A DNA stretch of 64,000 bases from Candidatus Nanopelagicaceae bacterium (lineage in GTDB: Bacteria > Actinomycetota > Actinomycetes > Nanopelagicales > Nanopelagicaceae), in NCBI GenBank assembly GCA_030730425.1, contig JANQVH010000046.1, positions 1 through 64,000 of the forward strand. Reading direction: 5' to 3'. Shown here one piece after another: positions 1-9,161 of this stretch (the stretch's first letter is position 1; each line of letters starts with the position of its first letter). The notes beneath the pieces are model-generated. The model saw only the letters and a program-made list of their open reading frames with translations. It was not told the DNA's origin and did not search any database. The position numbers and the translations under genes are program-made.

Positions 1-1506
<1,506 letters not shown>

Positions 1507-1513
1507 CTATCTA

Positions 1514-1855
1514 TCAACGCCCAAAATCATCTTCAACGCGTTCGATATCATCTTCTCCAAAATAAGTTCCAGTTTGAACCTCTACAAAGACCACATCGCT
1601 ATCTCCAATATTTGCAATGCGATGCAAGGCTCCTACTGGGATATCTAAACTCTCGCCGGCGCCAAGTGATGAAATCACGCCATCAATTGTCACCTGAGCT
1701 TGTCCTGAAACTATGAACCAATGTTCTGAGCGCTTCTGGTGGCGCTGATAGGAAAGTCGCTTTCCTGGACTAACCCAGATGCATTTCACTTTATGAGTTG
1801 GGCCTTCTTGTAATACTTCATAACGACCCCAAGGGCGATCTGATTTCTCTAGCAC
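1514..1855 (-). CDS. Cupin protein, type II mannose-6-phosphate isomerase-like
   Basis: A 113-residue single-domain cupin that matches the C-terminal isomerase domain of bifunctional ManC/AlgA enzymes: RPWGRYEVL at the start, a metal-binding HQKRSEHW segment, the second cupin motif with HRIAN, and a TYFGEDDIERVEDDFGR tail. Such stand-alone proteins are annotated as mannose-6-phosphate isomerases and could interconvert mannose-6-phosphate and fructose-6-phosphate with a bound metal. The start is GTG at 1855, preceded by TAGAAT six bases upstream, so it may have its own leaderless promoter inside the sugar locus. Its presence between the GH3 enzyme and the SIS isomerase is not part of the Streptomyces das layout. 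Fold is certain; substrate is inferred. Confidence 0.82.
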   Translation of the reverse strand: MLEKSDRPWGRYEVLQEGPTHKVKCIWVSPGKRLSYQRHQKRSEHWFIVSGQAQVTIDGVISSLGAGESLDIPVGALHRIANIGDSDVVFVEVQTGTYFGEDDIERVEDDFGR

Positions 1856-1861
1856 TTTCCT

Positions 1862-1867
1862 ATTCTA
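1862..1867 (-). promoter_or_regulatory. Predicted -10 box (TAGAAT) for the cupin-SIS pair
   Basis: On the minus strand TAGAAT is followed by six bases (AGGAAA) and the GTG start of the cupin gene, the spacing expected for a leaderless transcript. It would let the last two genes of the sugar locus be expressed apart from the ABC transporter. The AGGAAA could alternatively act as a weak ribosome binding site in a longer message. Confidence 0.45.
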
Positions 1868-1918
1868 GTAGGAGAGCCTGTGCAGCTGACGCTATAGAAA
1901 GTAGCTAACTCAGTATTT

Positions 1919-3358
1919 TTAATGGTCATCAAGGCCCTCAATCATTAAAGCTACCGTAATCTCTGATGCCAGGGCACTTGATCCAAATGTTCTAATGATA
2001 TTTTTAGGATTAAAACTCCAGGTTGGCCATCCCATGTCAACAAATATTGCATCTGGCCTACTTCGATTGATTCTATCGAGAGCCACTAATATTTTGTTAT
2101 CACGGAAAGCATCTCGAAAGGCCACGACCAGACAACCTTGATTGTGAGTCGAAAGATCGATATCACTTGACTCTAATTTAACCTTAACGCCAGCTCGCAT
2201 AAAAGGTCTTCGTAATCCCCAGCCGACAAAGCCAGCTGCAATTGTTGGGTCGGCAGATAACTCGATTAAAGAAATCTGATCCGTTGATATAGAAAGTTTG
2301 CCTTGATAATGAACTCCAGATTTAAACTTTGATACCTCTGGTAGAGATGCTGGAGAAAGATCTGTGGTTACTGGCGGCCTCCAGCTCCAGATTTTCTCTG
2401 CGTTGTCCTTTATTGATTGACTATTGATCTCTCCCGCTTCTACGGCCTCTCGAATCGCAACCAAACTATTTTCTACAAAACTTGATTGATCATAGAGACC
2501 AGAGAAGCAGAGCAAATCCGCACCAGCTGATATTGCTCGAAGAGCTGAGGTGTGAATCTTCTTTGTCCCACCAAGTGCGCCCATATCTAAAGCATCTGTA
2601 ACTACTAAACCATTGAAACCCAGTTTTTTACGTAACAAATTTCTTGTAATTAGACTCGAGCATGAAGCCGGGGAGGTAGAGTCAATTGCAGAGAGCAAAA
2701 TGTGTCCCATCATTATTGCCTCTACTCCATCTCCAATTCCTGAAATGAATGGCTTGAGATGGGTGCTGATCAATTCATCAATTTCACCAGTTAGCTGAGG
2801 TAAATCGTGATGGCTATCCTCCAAAACCCCTCCGTGGCCCGGAAAGTGCTTGATACATGATGCGATTCCAGCGCTTCGCAAACCCTTGACTGCACTGACT
2901 ACATGCCTAGAAACTAAATCTGCATCGTTACCAAAAGCGCGAACTGCCACGATTGGGTTATCGCTTTGAGTTGCAACATCAGCAACGGGAGCCAGATTTA
3001 AATCAACACCAATAAACTTCAGAACTTTTCCTAACTCCCTGAAGGAGCTCTCTGTTAATTCCAGATCATTGCAACGCCCAAGAAGCGCAGGAGTTGGGAA
3101 GGGACTCCCTTCGGGAACAAAGAGGCGGGTTACATCACCGCCTTCCTCGTCTAAAGAAATAATAATATTTGGGGAGATAGCTCTAATCTTAAGGATTAGC
3201 TCGCGCGCTACATCTAAAGATGGACAGTTTGAACTAAAAAGGGTTATTCCTCCAAGCCCGTTTTCAAGATATTTAAAAATCCAATCAGGTATCTCAGTGC
3301 CACCAAAACCAGGAGAAAAGTGGGCTAATATTGCTTTTTCGTTATTATTAAATTTCAT
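1919..3358 (-). CDS. Glycoside hydrolase family 3 beta-N-acetylhexosaminidase
   Basis: A 479-residue GH3 enzyme of the NagZ type. It has the sugar-binding KHFPGHG motif (170-176), the DSHHDLP loop (181-187) that carries the histidine-aspartate pair used as acid/base in N-acetylglucosaminidases, and the nucleophile segment VVTDALDMG with Asp255. No signal peptide is visible, so it should work in the cytoplasm, releasing N-acetylglucosamine from imported chitobiose or from cell-wall muropeptides. Its ATG overlaps the upstream permease stop as ATGA, showing it belongs to the ABC transporter operon. It sits where Streptomyces carries dasD. The C-terminal 130 residues after the catalytic barrel are less conserved in appearance. 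Confidence 0.92.
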   Translation of the reverse strand: MKFNNNEKAILAHFSPGFGGTEIPDWIFKYLENGLGGITLFSSNCPSLDVARELILKIRAISPNIIISLDEEGGDVTRLFVPEGSPFPTPALLGRCNDLELTESSFRELGKVLKFIGVDLNLAPVADVATQSDNPIVAVRAFGNDADLVSRHVVSAVKGLRSAGIASCIKHFPGHGGVLEDSHHDLPQLTGEIDELISTHLKPFISGIGDGVEAIMMGHILLSAIDSTSPASCSSLITRNLLRKKLGFNGLVVTDALDMGALGGTKKIHTSALRAISAGADLLCFSGLYDQSSFVENSLVAIREAVEAGEINSQSIKDNAEKIWSWRPPVTTDLSPASLPEVSKFKSGVHYQGKLSISTDQISLIELSADPTIAAGFVGWGLRRPFMRAGVKVKLESSDIDLSTHNQGCLVVAFRDAFRDNKILVALDRINRSRPDAIFVDMGWPTWSFNPKNIIRTFGSSALASEITVALMIEGLDDH

Positions 3359-4191
3359 CCTTTAACAGCTCCTGCTGTCACACCTGTAGCAATTCGCTTC
3401 TGAATCAGTGAGAAGAAAATTACAACTGGAATAGCTGTGACGGTGGATGCCGCCATCAATGGGCCCCAATCAGTACCAGTTCTAGTTGTAAAACTAGCGA
3501 GCCAAACTGGAAGCGTTAAGTTCTCTTGACTCTGCATAATTATGTAGGCCAACAAAAACTCATTCCAAGCTTGAATAAATGCAAATATTGCTGTTGCTAC
3601 CAGTCCTGGAGCCATTAATGGCAAGAGAACATGGCGGTATGCCTGAACTCTCGTACATCCATCAACTAAGGCAGCCTCTTCAATATCTGTTGGGATATTG
3701 GCTAGAAAACCCCTCAAAGTCCAAATAGTGAAGGGCAAAATAAATGCCACATAGGTAAGCGCTAATCCTCCTATGGTGTTTGTTAGTTGGAGTCGAGTCA
3801 ATAAAAGAAACAGTGGAATTATTAGGGCAGAAAGTGGGAGCATCTGCACAATTAGCAGAGCTGAGATAAAGCTTCGCTTGCCAGTAAATTTGGTACGCGC
3901 TATTGCAACGCTTGCAAAAGTTGCTAAAAATAGTGAAATGGCAACAGTTATAAGCACAACAATCAAGCTATTTCTAAGACTGGTATAGAAGCCCTCTCTT
4001 GAAAAAGCATTCTGATAGTTCTCAATAGTAAAAGATCTCGGCAAGATTGTGGGCTCAGTCGAAAGTACATCTTGGCGATTCTTAAATGATGTAGTTACCA
4101 TCCAATAAACTGGAAACCCCATAAAAATTATGGCAAAGAAACCAGAGATGTTTGCATAAACCGAACTCTTTCTATGCATTGCCATCTCCAA
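3355..4191 (-). CDS. Carbohydrate ABC transporter permease, MalG/DasC-like
   Basis: A 278-residue inner-membrane permease of the CUT1 sugar family with six predicted hydrophobic segments. The cytoplasmic EAA loop reads EEAALVDGCTRVQAYRHVLLP, which couples to the ATPase. It pairs with the preceding gene as a heterodimeric channel. Alternative starts at 4185 and 4179 (MAMH or MHRK) are possible; 4191 overlaps the upstream permease by 20 bases. No ATPase gene is present in the locus, so a shared MsiK-type ATPase elsewhere is expected, as is usual for actinobacterial CUT1 systems. The neighbouring GH3 hexosaminidase and GntR regulator point to an amino-sugar disaccharide as substrate. Confidence 0.93.
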   Translation of the reverse strand: MEMAMHRKSSVYANISGFFAIIFMGFPVYWMVTTSFKNRQDVLSTEPTILPRSFTIENYQNAFSREGFYTSLRNSLIVVLITVAISLFLATFASVAIARTKFTGKRSFISALLIVQMLPLSALIIPLFLLLTRLQLTNTIGGLALTYVAFILPFTIWTLRGFLANIPTDIEEAALVDGCTRVQAYRHVLLPLMAPGLVATAIFAFIQAWNEFLLAYIIMQSQENLTLPVWLASFTTRTGTDWGPLMAASTVTAIPVVIFFSLIQKRIATGVTAGAVKG

Positions 4192-5089
4192 TCCGGACCA
4201 TCTTCTTTATGTAGAACCAGGTGACACCTAATAAAGAGAAGATCATCAATAGGGCAATGGCAGCGCCCATTCCATATTCACTCAAGCCAAAGGACTTTTC
4301 AAAGGCATAAATTGCCATTGTGTAATACTCAGAGGCCGGTCGGTTATCAAGTAGGACCCAGATTTGGGTAAAGACTTGAAAGTCCCAGATGATCGACAGG
4401 CTAATAAGAATCACATAAATTGGAAGCAATATTGGAAGGATTACAGATCTAAATATTTGCCTAGAGTTAGCTCCATCAATAGCTGCTGCCTCCAAGAGCT
4501 CCTTTGGAACTTGGGTTAAAGCCGCATAAATGCTGATTGTTATAAATGGGATAGCGCCCCAAACTACAACTCCTCCAATGATTGAAAATCCTGAGAAGGT
4601 ATTGGTGAACCAATTACGTTGGGCAAAATCAAAACCTAGACGATTGATAGTTGAAGTGATGATGCTAAATTCAAAGGAAAACATCCACTTCCAAATTGAA
4701 ATACCAACTAGAGCAGGTATTGCCCAGACCAGAATTAGGGTGGTATTTAAGAGCCATCGAAGTATGGTGTTCATTCGAAGCATCAAATGAGCTAACCAAG
4801 CACCGATTACTATTGAAGCAGCAACCATGGCAAATGTGAAAATAAATGTTCTGCGCAAGACTATCCAGAACTCTGGGTCTTTTAGCAGTGCTTGAAAGTT
4901 ATCAAAGCCAACCCAAGTTGGAATTCCAGAGACAATTTCTGCAAGGCCAAATTGCTGAAAACTTAGAGTTATAAGTCGAAATACTGGGAAGCCTAAGATG
5001 AGAAGAATCACAGCCAGAGCAGGAGTGATTAAGAGATAGGGCCATACATTCTTTTTTGGCCCTAGTCTTAATTTTGTTGCGCTAGACAT
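4172..5089 (-). CDS. Carbohydrate ABC transporter permease, MalF/DasB-like
   Basis: A 305-residue permease of the CUT1 family. It has an N-terminal hydrophobic helix, five further membrane segments and the EAA loop LEAAAIDGANSRQIFRSVILP. It forms the channel with the MalG-like partner encoded next. The ATG at 5089 is preceded by TAGGTT nine bases upstream, so a second promoter may act between the binding-protein gene and the permeases. A strong hairpin lies in the gap to the upstream gene. Substrate is inferred from context (chitobiose or N-acetylglucosamine-like sugar). Confidence 0.93.
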   Translation of the reverse strand: MSSATKLRLGPKKNVWPYLLITPALAVILLILGFPVFRLITLSFQQFGLAEIVSGIPTWVGFDNFQALLKDPEFWIVLRRTFIFTFAMVAASIVIGAWLAHLMLRMNTILRWLLNTTLILVWAIPALVGISIWKWMFSFEFSIITSTINRLGFDFAQRNWFTNTFSGFSIIGGVVVWGAIPFITISIYAALTQVPKELLEAAAIDGANSRQIFRSVILPILLPIYVILISLSIIWDFQVFTQIWVLLDNRPASEYYTMAIYAFEKSFGLSEYGMGAAIALLMIFSLLGVTWFYIKKMVRIGDGNA

Positions 5090-5098
5090 AAAATCTCA

Positions 5099-5104
5099 AA
5101 CCTA
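5099..5104 (-). promoter_or_regulatory. Possible -10 box (TAGGTT) before the first permease gene
   Basis: Minus-strand TAGGTT ends nine bases before the permease ATG at 5089. It fits the TANNNT pattern seen at other gene starts here but with a longer spacing, so the support is weaker. Confidence 0.3.
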
Positions 5105-5121
5105 CTTCCCAATAAATGAGT

Positions 5122-5155
5122 GGAGAGTGGAGCGCCCTCGACGCTACCACTCTCC
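5122..5155 (-). other. Strong intergenic stem-loop between binding-protein and permease genes
   Basis: GGAGAGTGG-AGCG (5122-5134) pairs with CGCT-A-CCACTCTCC (5142-5155): a 13-bp stem with one bulged A and a 7-base loop, extendable by outer ATGA/TCAT pairing. It begins about 27 bases after the binding-protein stop codon. No uridine run follows on the minus strand, so it is more likely a 3' RNA-stabilising element or attenuator than a complete intrinsic terminator. Such hairpins are known to keep binding-protein mRNA more abundant than permease mRNA. Confidence 0.7.
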
Positions 5156-5182
5156 TCATACCTCGTTAGGAGTTTTTTACTG

Positions 5183-6430
5183 CTAGTTCAGCAGTTTGGT
5201 GATCTCCGCAGATGCATCTTTGGCTGCTTCTGCAACTGTCTTCTTTCCTGTTGCGATATCAGAGAGCATAGTTTGAAGAACGTTTGCATTCTCAACATTT
5301 ACCCACTTCTCTGCTGCAGGAACGAACCAGGTTGAGTTAGCACCCTTAGCAACCTGTTTATTTCCACCCTTAACTAGGGTTAACATGCTGGTGTTATTTG
5401 GAAGATTGCCGGCTTTGACAATCTCTCGCATTGCTTGGCCAGAGGTGAATGACTTAATCCAATGAACGCCCCAGTCAGGATTTTTTGACTTTGCTGGAAC
5501 ACCAAGATTTGATCCACCAAGGAATGCTGGCATGTACTCACCAGCACGAATTGAAGGCATTGGGAAGAAAGCGCCCTTTTGAGGAGCAATACAGCATGTT
5601 TCCCATCCATTTGAGTAGCTCATCGCAACGTTTCCGCCTGCGAAGACCTCCCATTGACCACCCTCATCGCCAGACTTGTCGGCTTTGGAGTACTTGTCAA
5701 CAATATTTTTCCAGCGAGTTAATCCTTCAATAGAAGCTGCTGAATCTAGTGAGCCTTTCCACTTTCCAGCTTCCTGAACTGCAATTGCTCCCTTTGAGTC
5801 ATAGACAAAGCCCATTGCTGCATACCAGTACTTACCTGGCATGTAGACAGCAGAGAACTTCGAGTTAGAAGAATTTGCTGCCATCAATTTATCTGCAGCT
5901 GCAGTAAATTGCTCGTAAGTTCTTGGGGCTTTGATTTTTAAGGAAGTGAATAGATCAGTGCGGTACATAACTGCGCGTGATCCAGCATAGTAAGGAACTG
6001 CATATAATTTGCCGTCATAACTTCCAGCTTCTTCTAGGCCTTTGAGCCAGTTAGTGCTGTATGCAAATCGACTCTTTGAGCTGCTTATATCCTTAAGGGC
6101 ACCCGCAGCTGAATACTTGAGAACTTGAGTATTACCAAACTCAAATACATCTGGCGTATTTCCAGCGACAAGAGCTGCATCAAGTTTCTTCAATGAATCG
6201 CCCCAAGTCTGATATTGAATATCAACTTTGACATTGGGATATTTTGAATTAAACATTCTGTTAGCACGATCGATTGCAGCTGGCCATGATTTGGCATCAC
6301 CCTGAATCCATACCGTAACAGTGCCTTTCGCCTTGACAGAAGCGTTTGCTGAGCTCGCGCCAAGAAATAGCGAGCTGATAAGTGCCATCGAAGAGATTAT
6401 GGCGATAACTTTTTTGCGCGTAATGCGCAT
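5183..6430 (-). CDS. Sugar ABC transporter substrate-binding protein, DasA-like
   Basis: A 415-residue extracellular solute-binding protein of the family 1 (MalE-like) fold. The N-terminus has a basic MRITRKK region, a hydrophobic core to about residue 25 and an ASSANAS cleavage region. There is no lipobox cysteine, so a type I signal peptide is predicted, which is unusual for a Gram-positive binding protein that must stay near its permease. Further on it has the usual features, for example FEFGNTQVLKYSAAGAL and the YYAGSRAVMYRTDLF segment. The ATG at 6430 has a clear GGGAGG ribosome binding site five bases upstream. It is the first gene of the transporter operon and faces a GntR regulator across a dre-like operator. 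Chitobiose or another GlcNAc sugar is the inferred ligand. Confidence 0.92.
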   Translation of the reverse strand: MRITRKKVIAIISSMALISSLFLGASSANASVKAKGTVTVWIQGDAKSWPAAIDRANRMFNSKYPNVKVDIQYQTWGDSLKKLDAALVAGNTPDVFEFGNTQVLKYSAAGALKDISSSKSRFAYSTNWLKGLEEAGSYDGKLYAVPYYAGSRAVMYRTDLFTSLKIKAPRTYEQFTAAADKLMAANSSNSKFSAVYMPGKYWYAAMGFVYDSKGAIAVQEAGKWKGSLDSAASIEGLTRWKNIVDKYSKADKSGDEGGQWEVFAGGNVAMSYSNGWETCCIAPQKGAFFPMPSIRAGEYMPAFLGGSNLGVPAKSKNPDWGVHWIKSFTSGQAMREIVKAGNLPNNTSMLTLVKGGNKQVAKGANSTWFVPAAEKWVNVENANVLQTMLSDIATGKKTVAEAAKDASAEITKLLN

Positions 6431-6453
6431 GAGGGACCTCCCGTATATAGCTA

Positions 6454-6474
6454 CCTGCTGGCAATTCCAACAGG
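6454..6474. promoter_or_regulatory. Inverted repeat in the leader of the binding-protein gene
   Basis: CCTGCTGG (6454-6461) and CCAACAGG (6467-6474) are inverted copies with one mismatch around a 5-base centre. It lies 24 bases before the binding-protein ATG, so it could be a second regulator site or a leader hairpin. Confidence 0.4.
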
Positions 6475-6485
6475 TTCTTAGTAGG

Positions 6486-6499
6486 TTGGTCTAGTCCAA
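6486..6499. promoter_or_regulatory. dre-like GntR operator (TTGGTCTAGTCCAA)
   Basis: TTGGTCTAGTCCAA is a near-perfect palindrome and closely matches the DasR-responsive element known from Streptomyces (core TGGTCTAGACCA). It is located between the divergent GntR regulator and the binding-protein gene. It covers the region about 17 bases upstream of TAGTAT (6515-6520), a candidate -10 for the regulator, so a bound repressor could control its own gene as well as the transporter. Confidence 0.75.
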
Positions 6500-6588
6500 T
6501 TCTGGCCAAAATGCTAGTATCTGACCGGCTTTTCTTTCATTTGTTATGGAATCGGTATCTCCTCCCTTAAAAAGGGGAGAAAAAGGGG

Positions 6589-7302
6589 GTGGGGGCTTTG
6601 GCCAAGGAGGAGTTCCTCAAGCCTGTCCGCATCTCAGAATTGATTCGCGCTGACCTTTCAGAGCTTGCGATCCACGAGGTAATTCCCACTGAGAGGCAAA
6701 TGGCTGAACACTTTGGTGTTTCTCGCGTGACTATTCAAAAAGCTCTAAAAATCCTAGAGCGTTCTGGTTTTATTTATCGTAGACAAGGTTCTGGCACATT
6801 TGTGGCGCCACCGCGCGAAACTCATAACCATAGCCTTAGGTCTTTCAGTGAAGATCTTACTTTAAGAGGAATTGAATATAAGACCACAGTATTGGATGTC
6901 AGGTTGATCGAGAGTCCTGAAATGATAGATACAACTTGGGCAAGGATTAATGAGCCTTCATATCGAATCGAAAGAGTCCGAACAACTAAAAAAGTAGCTC
7001 TCTCATGGGAAGTTTCATATGTCAAAGCAAGATTTGCTCCTGGTCTTGATAAGGAACCTCTCTCAGGGTCTTTATACAAACTTCTTTCAGATAATTATGG
7101 ACAAGTTGTGGAAAGCGCTGATGAAGAAATTTCATCGCTACTTATTGGAGATGAAATCTCCACAAAATTGTCCGTTTTGGCAGGAACGCCAGCGCTTGAA
7201 ATTCAACGAAGAGCCTTTAATAAGCGAGGTGACTGCCTAGAGATAGCAAGGGCAATACGACCCAGTGGTAGAGAGTTTCTAAAATATAGCGTTAGACGCT
7301 AA
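6589..7302 (+). CDS. GntR/HutC-family transcriptional regulator, DasR-like
   Basis: A 237-residue regulator. Residues about 12-80 form the winged helix (IPTERQMAEHFGVSRVTIQKAL, then RRQGSGTFV), and about 95-235 form a UTRA effector domain of the kind that binds sugar phosphates. In Streptomyces, DasR of this family senses glucosamine-6-phosphate and represses N-acetylglucosamine uptake. Here the gene is divergent from a DasABC-like transporter with a dre-like operator between them, which is the same arrangement. The start chosen is GTG at 6589 behind a purine-rich GGGGAGAAAAAGG stretch; TTG at 6598 is an alternative. Orthology to DasR is inferred from site and context. Confidence 0.85.
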   Translation: MGALAKEEFLKPVRISELIRADLSELAIHEVIPTERQMAEHFGVSRVTIQKALKILERSGFIYRRQGSGTFVAPPRETHNHSLRSFSEDLTLRGIEYKTTVLDVRLIESPEMIDTTWARINEPSYRIERVRTTKKVALSWEVSYVKARFAPGLDKEPLSGSLYKLLSDNYGQVVESADEEISSLLIGDEISTKLSVLAGTPALEIQRRAFNKRGDCLEIARAIRPSGREFLKYSVRR

Positions 7303-7318
7303 AGAGTATCTCTTAAAA

Positions 7319-8278
7319 CTATATTGCTGCTGCTCTATTAATTCGATCACGGATTGCAACTGCAAGGCCTTGGCCATTTGGTGGAATGATTCTTATCGAC
7401 TCTAAGTTCTGGCTATCTCCTTGACGAAGAGCTGCATATAACGCCCTGGCATACTCTTCAATACTTTTCGGCTCTGCCAAGCGAATAACACCTTCTGGGG
7501 TAGCCACATCGCTCATTGCAATTAACCCTTCGCCGCTCTGGCTTTGGCCATCAATAATTACTTTTGCCTTTGGCGCATAGTGCTGCTTATCTGAACCAGA
7601 GGTTCGAATCTTTTTTTCACCAGCTTCAGAAAGAATTATCCCCGTGCTCTCCTCAATCATCTCTGCGCTAACTGAGCCGGGGCGAAGGATCATTGGGTTA
7701 TCGCTACTGCAATCAATAATTGTTGACTCAACTCCAACTAAACAAGGCCCTCCATCAAGTATCTGATCATCTGGCAAGAGATACTCGCTTAACTCCTGGC
7801 TAACAGCCTCGGCAGTTGTTGGCGAGACTGCGCCATAGCGATTGGCACTTGGAGCAGCAATTCCCTTTCCACCAACTGCTTTAAATTCATTTAGTAGCCC
7901 TAGCGCCAAGCTATTTGCTGGAATTCTTAAACCAACAATTTCTTGAGCTCCAGTTAAAAAGTCGCCAGCAACTTCTCGTCTCTTAAGAAGCAGAGTCATT
8001 GGACCTGGCCAGAAATCTCTCATTAGATTTATTGCATACTCTGGAACATCTTTTGCCCAATAATCAACATCATTTAGCTCTGCGATATGAACAATTACCG
8101 GGTGGCTGGTAGGTCTATTTTTCACCTGATACATCCTGGCAACCGCATCTTTATTCATCGCATCAGCTCCGATGCCATAGACAGTTTCAGTGGGGAAGGC
8201 AACTAGATTTCCTTGTATTAACTTCTCAGCGCTTTGGCGTAAAACGTTTAGTGAGCATTGAGAAATAATGGTTGCCAT
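7319..8278 (-). CDS. tsaC: L-threonylcarbamoyladenylate synthase (Sua5/TsaC type)
   Basis: A 319-residue enzyme that makes threonylcarbamoyl-AMP from threonine, bicarbonate and ATP, the first step of t6A modification of ANN-decoding tRNAs. The YrdC domain has FPTETVYGIGADA (28-40), the KNRP motif (53-56) and the APSANRYGAVSPTTA segment that binds ATP. A C-terminal Sua5 domain of about 100 residues follows, which distinguishes it from short TsaC. It is divergent from the SIMPL gene, only 18 bases away, and both starts flank a shared TATCTTA element. It converges on the GntR gene with a 16-base gap. Confidence 0.95.
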   Translation of the reverse strand: MATIISQCSLNVLRQSAEKLIQGNLVAFPTETVYGIGADAMNKDAVARMYQVKNRPTSHPVIVHIAELNDVDYWAKDVPEYAINLMRDFWPGPMTLLLKRREVAGDFLTGAQEIVGLRIPANSLALGLLNEFKAVGGKGIAAPSANRYGAVSPTTAEAVSQELSEYLLPDDQILDGGPCLVGVESTIIDCSSDNPMILRPGSVSAEMIEESTGIILSEAGEKKIRTSGSDKQHYAPKAKVIIDGQSQSGEGLIAMSDVATPEGVIRLAEPKSIEEYARALYAALRQGDSQNLESIRIIPPNGQGLAVAIRDRINRAAAI

Positions 8279-8284
8279 AGCAGG

Positions 8285-8291
8285 TATCTTA
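8285..8291. promoter_or_regulatory. Symmetric -10 element TATCTTA between tsaC and the SIMPL gene
   Basis: On the plus strand TATCTT (8285-8290) is followed by six bases and the SIMPL ATG at 8297. On the minus strand the overlapping TAAGAT (8291-8286) is followed by seven bases and the tsaC ATG at 8278. The whole space between the two start codons is 18 bases, so both messages would be leaderless or nearly so. Confidence 0.6.
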
Positions 8292-8296
8292 GGCTT

Positions 8297-9010
8297 ATGA
8301 GAAAAGTGAATCGAATTACCGCAGCAATAACAGCTCTATTTGTTCTAGGCGCGCTCTGGATCTATCCAGCTCAAGGAGCTGAATCCAATCGCCATATAAC
8401 AGTATCTGGAGTAGGAACAGTAAGTGTCATTCCTGATGCAGTGCGCCTCTATCTAAGCGTCACCTCACTTAGCGATAAGAGCGCAAGCGCGCTATCTGGT
8501 GCATCAAAGGCAGCATCTGGTGTTAGAGCAGCGCTAAAGTCAGAGGCAATTGCTAGTAAAGATATTAAGAGTTCAAACCTCTCGGTCTATCCAGAATATA
8601 ACTACACTCAAGATAAAGGCTCAGAAATTATTGGTTATCGAGCTACTCAATCATTTACTGTAATTATCCGCAAAGCAGAGAGCGCTGGAAAAGTAATTGA
8701 ATCAGTTGTAAGCGCAGGCAGTGAAAGCGTTGCAATTAATGGAATTGCTCCATTTATCTCTAAGGGCTCTGCAGCAATGCAGGAAGCAAGAGCTGCTGCA
8801 GTTGCTGATGCGAAATCTAAAGCCTCTTCCTATGCCAAGCTTCTTGGAGCCTCATTGGGCAAAGTTATTTCACTACAAGAAAACTCTGCTCCTTCATATT
8901 CATTTCCAATGCTTGGAGTTGCTAAGGCAGAGGATGCCTCAACTCCTGTAATTGATCTTGGTGAAGAGGAAGTCTCTATCTCTATCACCGTGAAATGGGC
9001 TATGAACTAA
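8297..9010 (+). CDS. Secreted SIMPL-domain (DUF541) protein
   Basis: A 237-residue exported protein with the SIMPL/DUF541 domain (starting HITVSGVGTVSVIPDAVRLYLSV; later the AAAVADAKSKASSYAKLLGA helix and a SISITVKW C-terminus). Family members such as BP26 and YggE form periplasmic or surface ring-like oligomers; YggE has been linked to oxidative stress, but the molecular role is unknown. I chose ATG 8297 rather than an upstream in-frame start at 8258. It gives a clean signal peptide (MRKVNRITAA, hydrophobic core, YPAQGAES cleavage region), avoids overlap with tsaC, and lies six bases after a TATCTT box. Confidence 0.88.
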   Translation: MRKVNRITAAITALFVLGALWIYPAQGAESNRHITVSGVGTVSVIPDAVRLYLSVTSLSDKSASALSGASKAASGVRAALKSEAIASKDIKSSNLSVYPEYNYTQDKGSEIIGYRATQSFTVIIRKAESAGKVIESVVSAGSESVAINGIAPFISKGSAAMQEARAAAVADAKSKASSYAKLLGASLGKVISLQENSAPSYSFPMLGVAKAEDASTPVIDLGEEEVSISITVKWAMN

Positions 9011-9019
9011 GAGCACTTG

Positions 9020-9101
9020 TGGTGGGTAGTGGATTTGAACCACTGAAGGCTAAGCCGGCGGATTTACAGTCCGCTCCCATTGGCCACTCGGGCAACCCAC
9101 C
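9020..9101 (-). tRNA. tRNA-Tyr (GTA)
   Basis: The minus strand gives an 82-base type II tRNA. A 7-bp acceptor stem is formed by GGTGGGT and ACCCACC, the anticodon GTA lies at 9067-9065 inside CTGTAAA, and there is a long variable arm. The T-arm reads GGTTCAAATCC. CCA is not encoded. It lies between the convergent SIMPL and aldolase genes, just past the SIMPL stop codon. Confidence 0.96.
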
Positions 9102-9121
9102 ATTTAGTACTTGTTTGCGCA

Positions 9122-9150
9122 AGGCTAGCAACTCACCCTCGCGCTCACAA
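9122..9150 (-). promoter_or_regulatory. Predicted promoter of tRNA-Tyr
   Basis: On the minus strand TTGTGA (9150-9145) is followed by exactly 17 bases and TAGCCT (9127-9122). The tRNA 5' end begins 20 bases beyond the -10 box, which leaves a short 5' leader for RNase P to remove. Confidence 0.5.
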
Positions 9151-9161
9151 ATTACTAATTA

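Noticed and set aside
2613-2798. Plus-strand open frame inside the GH3 gene, and similar long opposite-strand frames throughout the nuo operon
   Set aside because: They are antisense to clearly conserved genes, show no family features and have no promoter or ribosome binding site.
8258-8296. Longer start for the SIMPL protein
   Set aside because: The extra 13 residues would spoil the signal peptide and overlap tsaC; ATG 8297 fits the -10 spacing.
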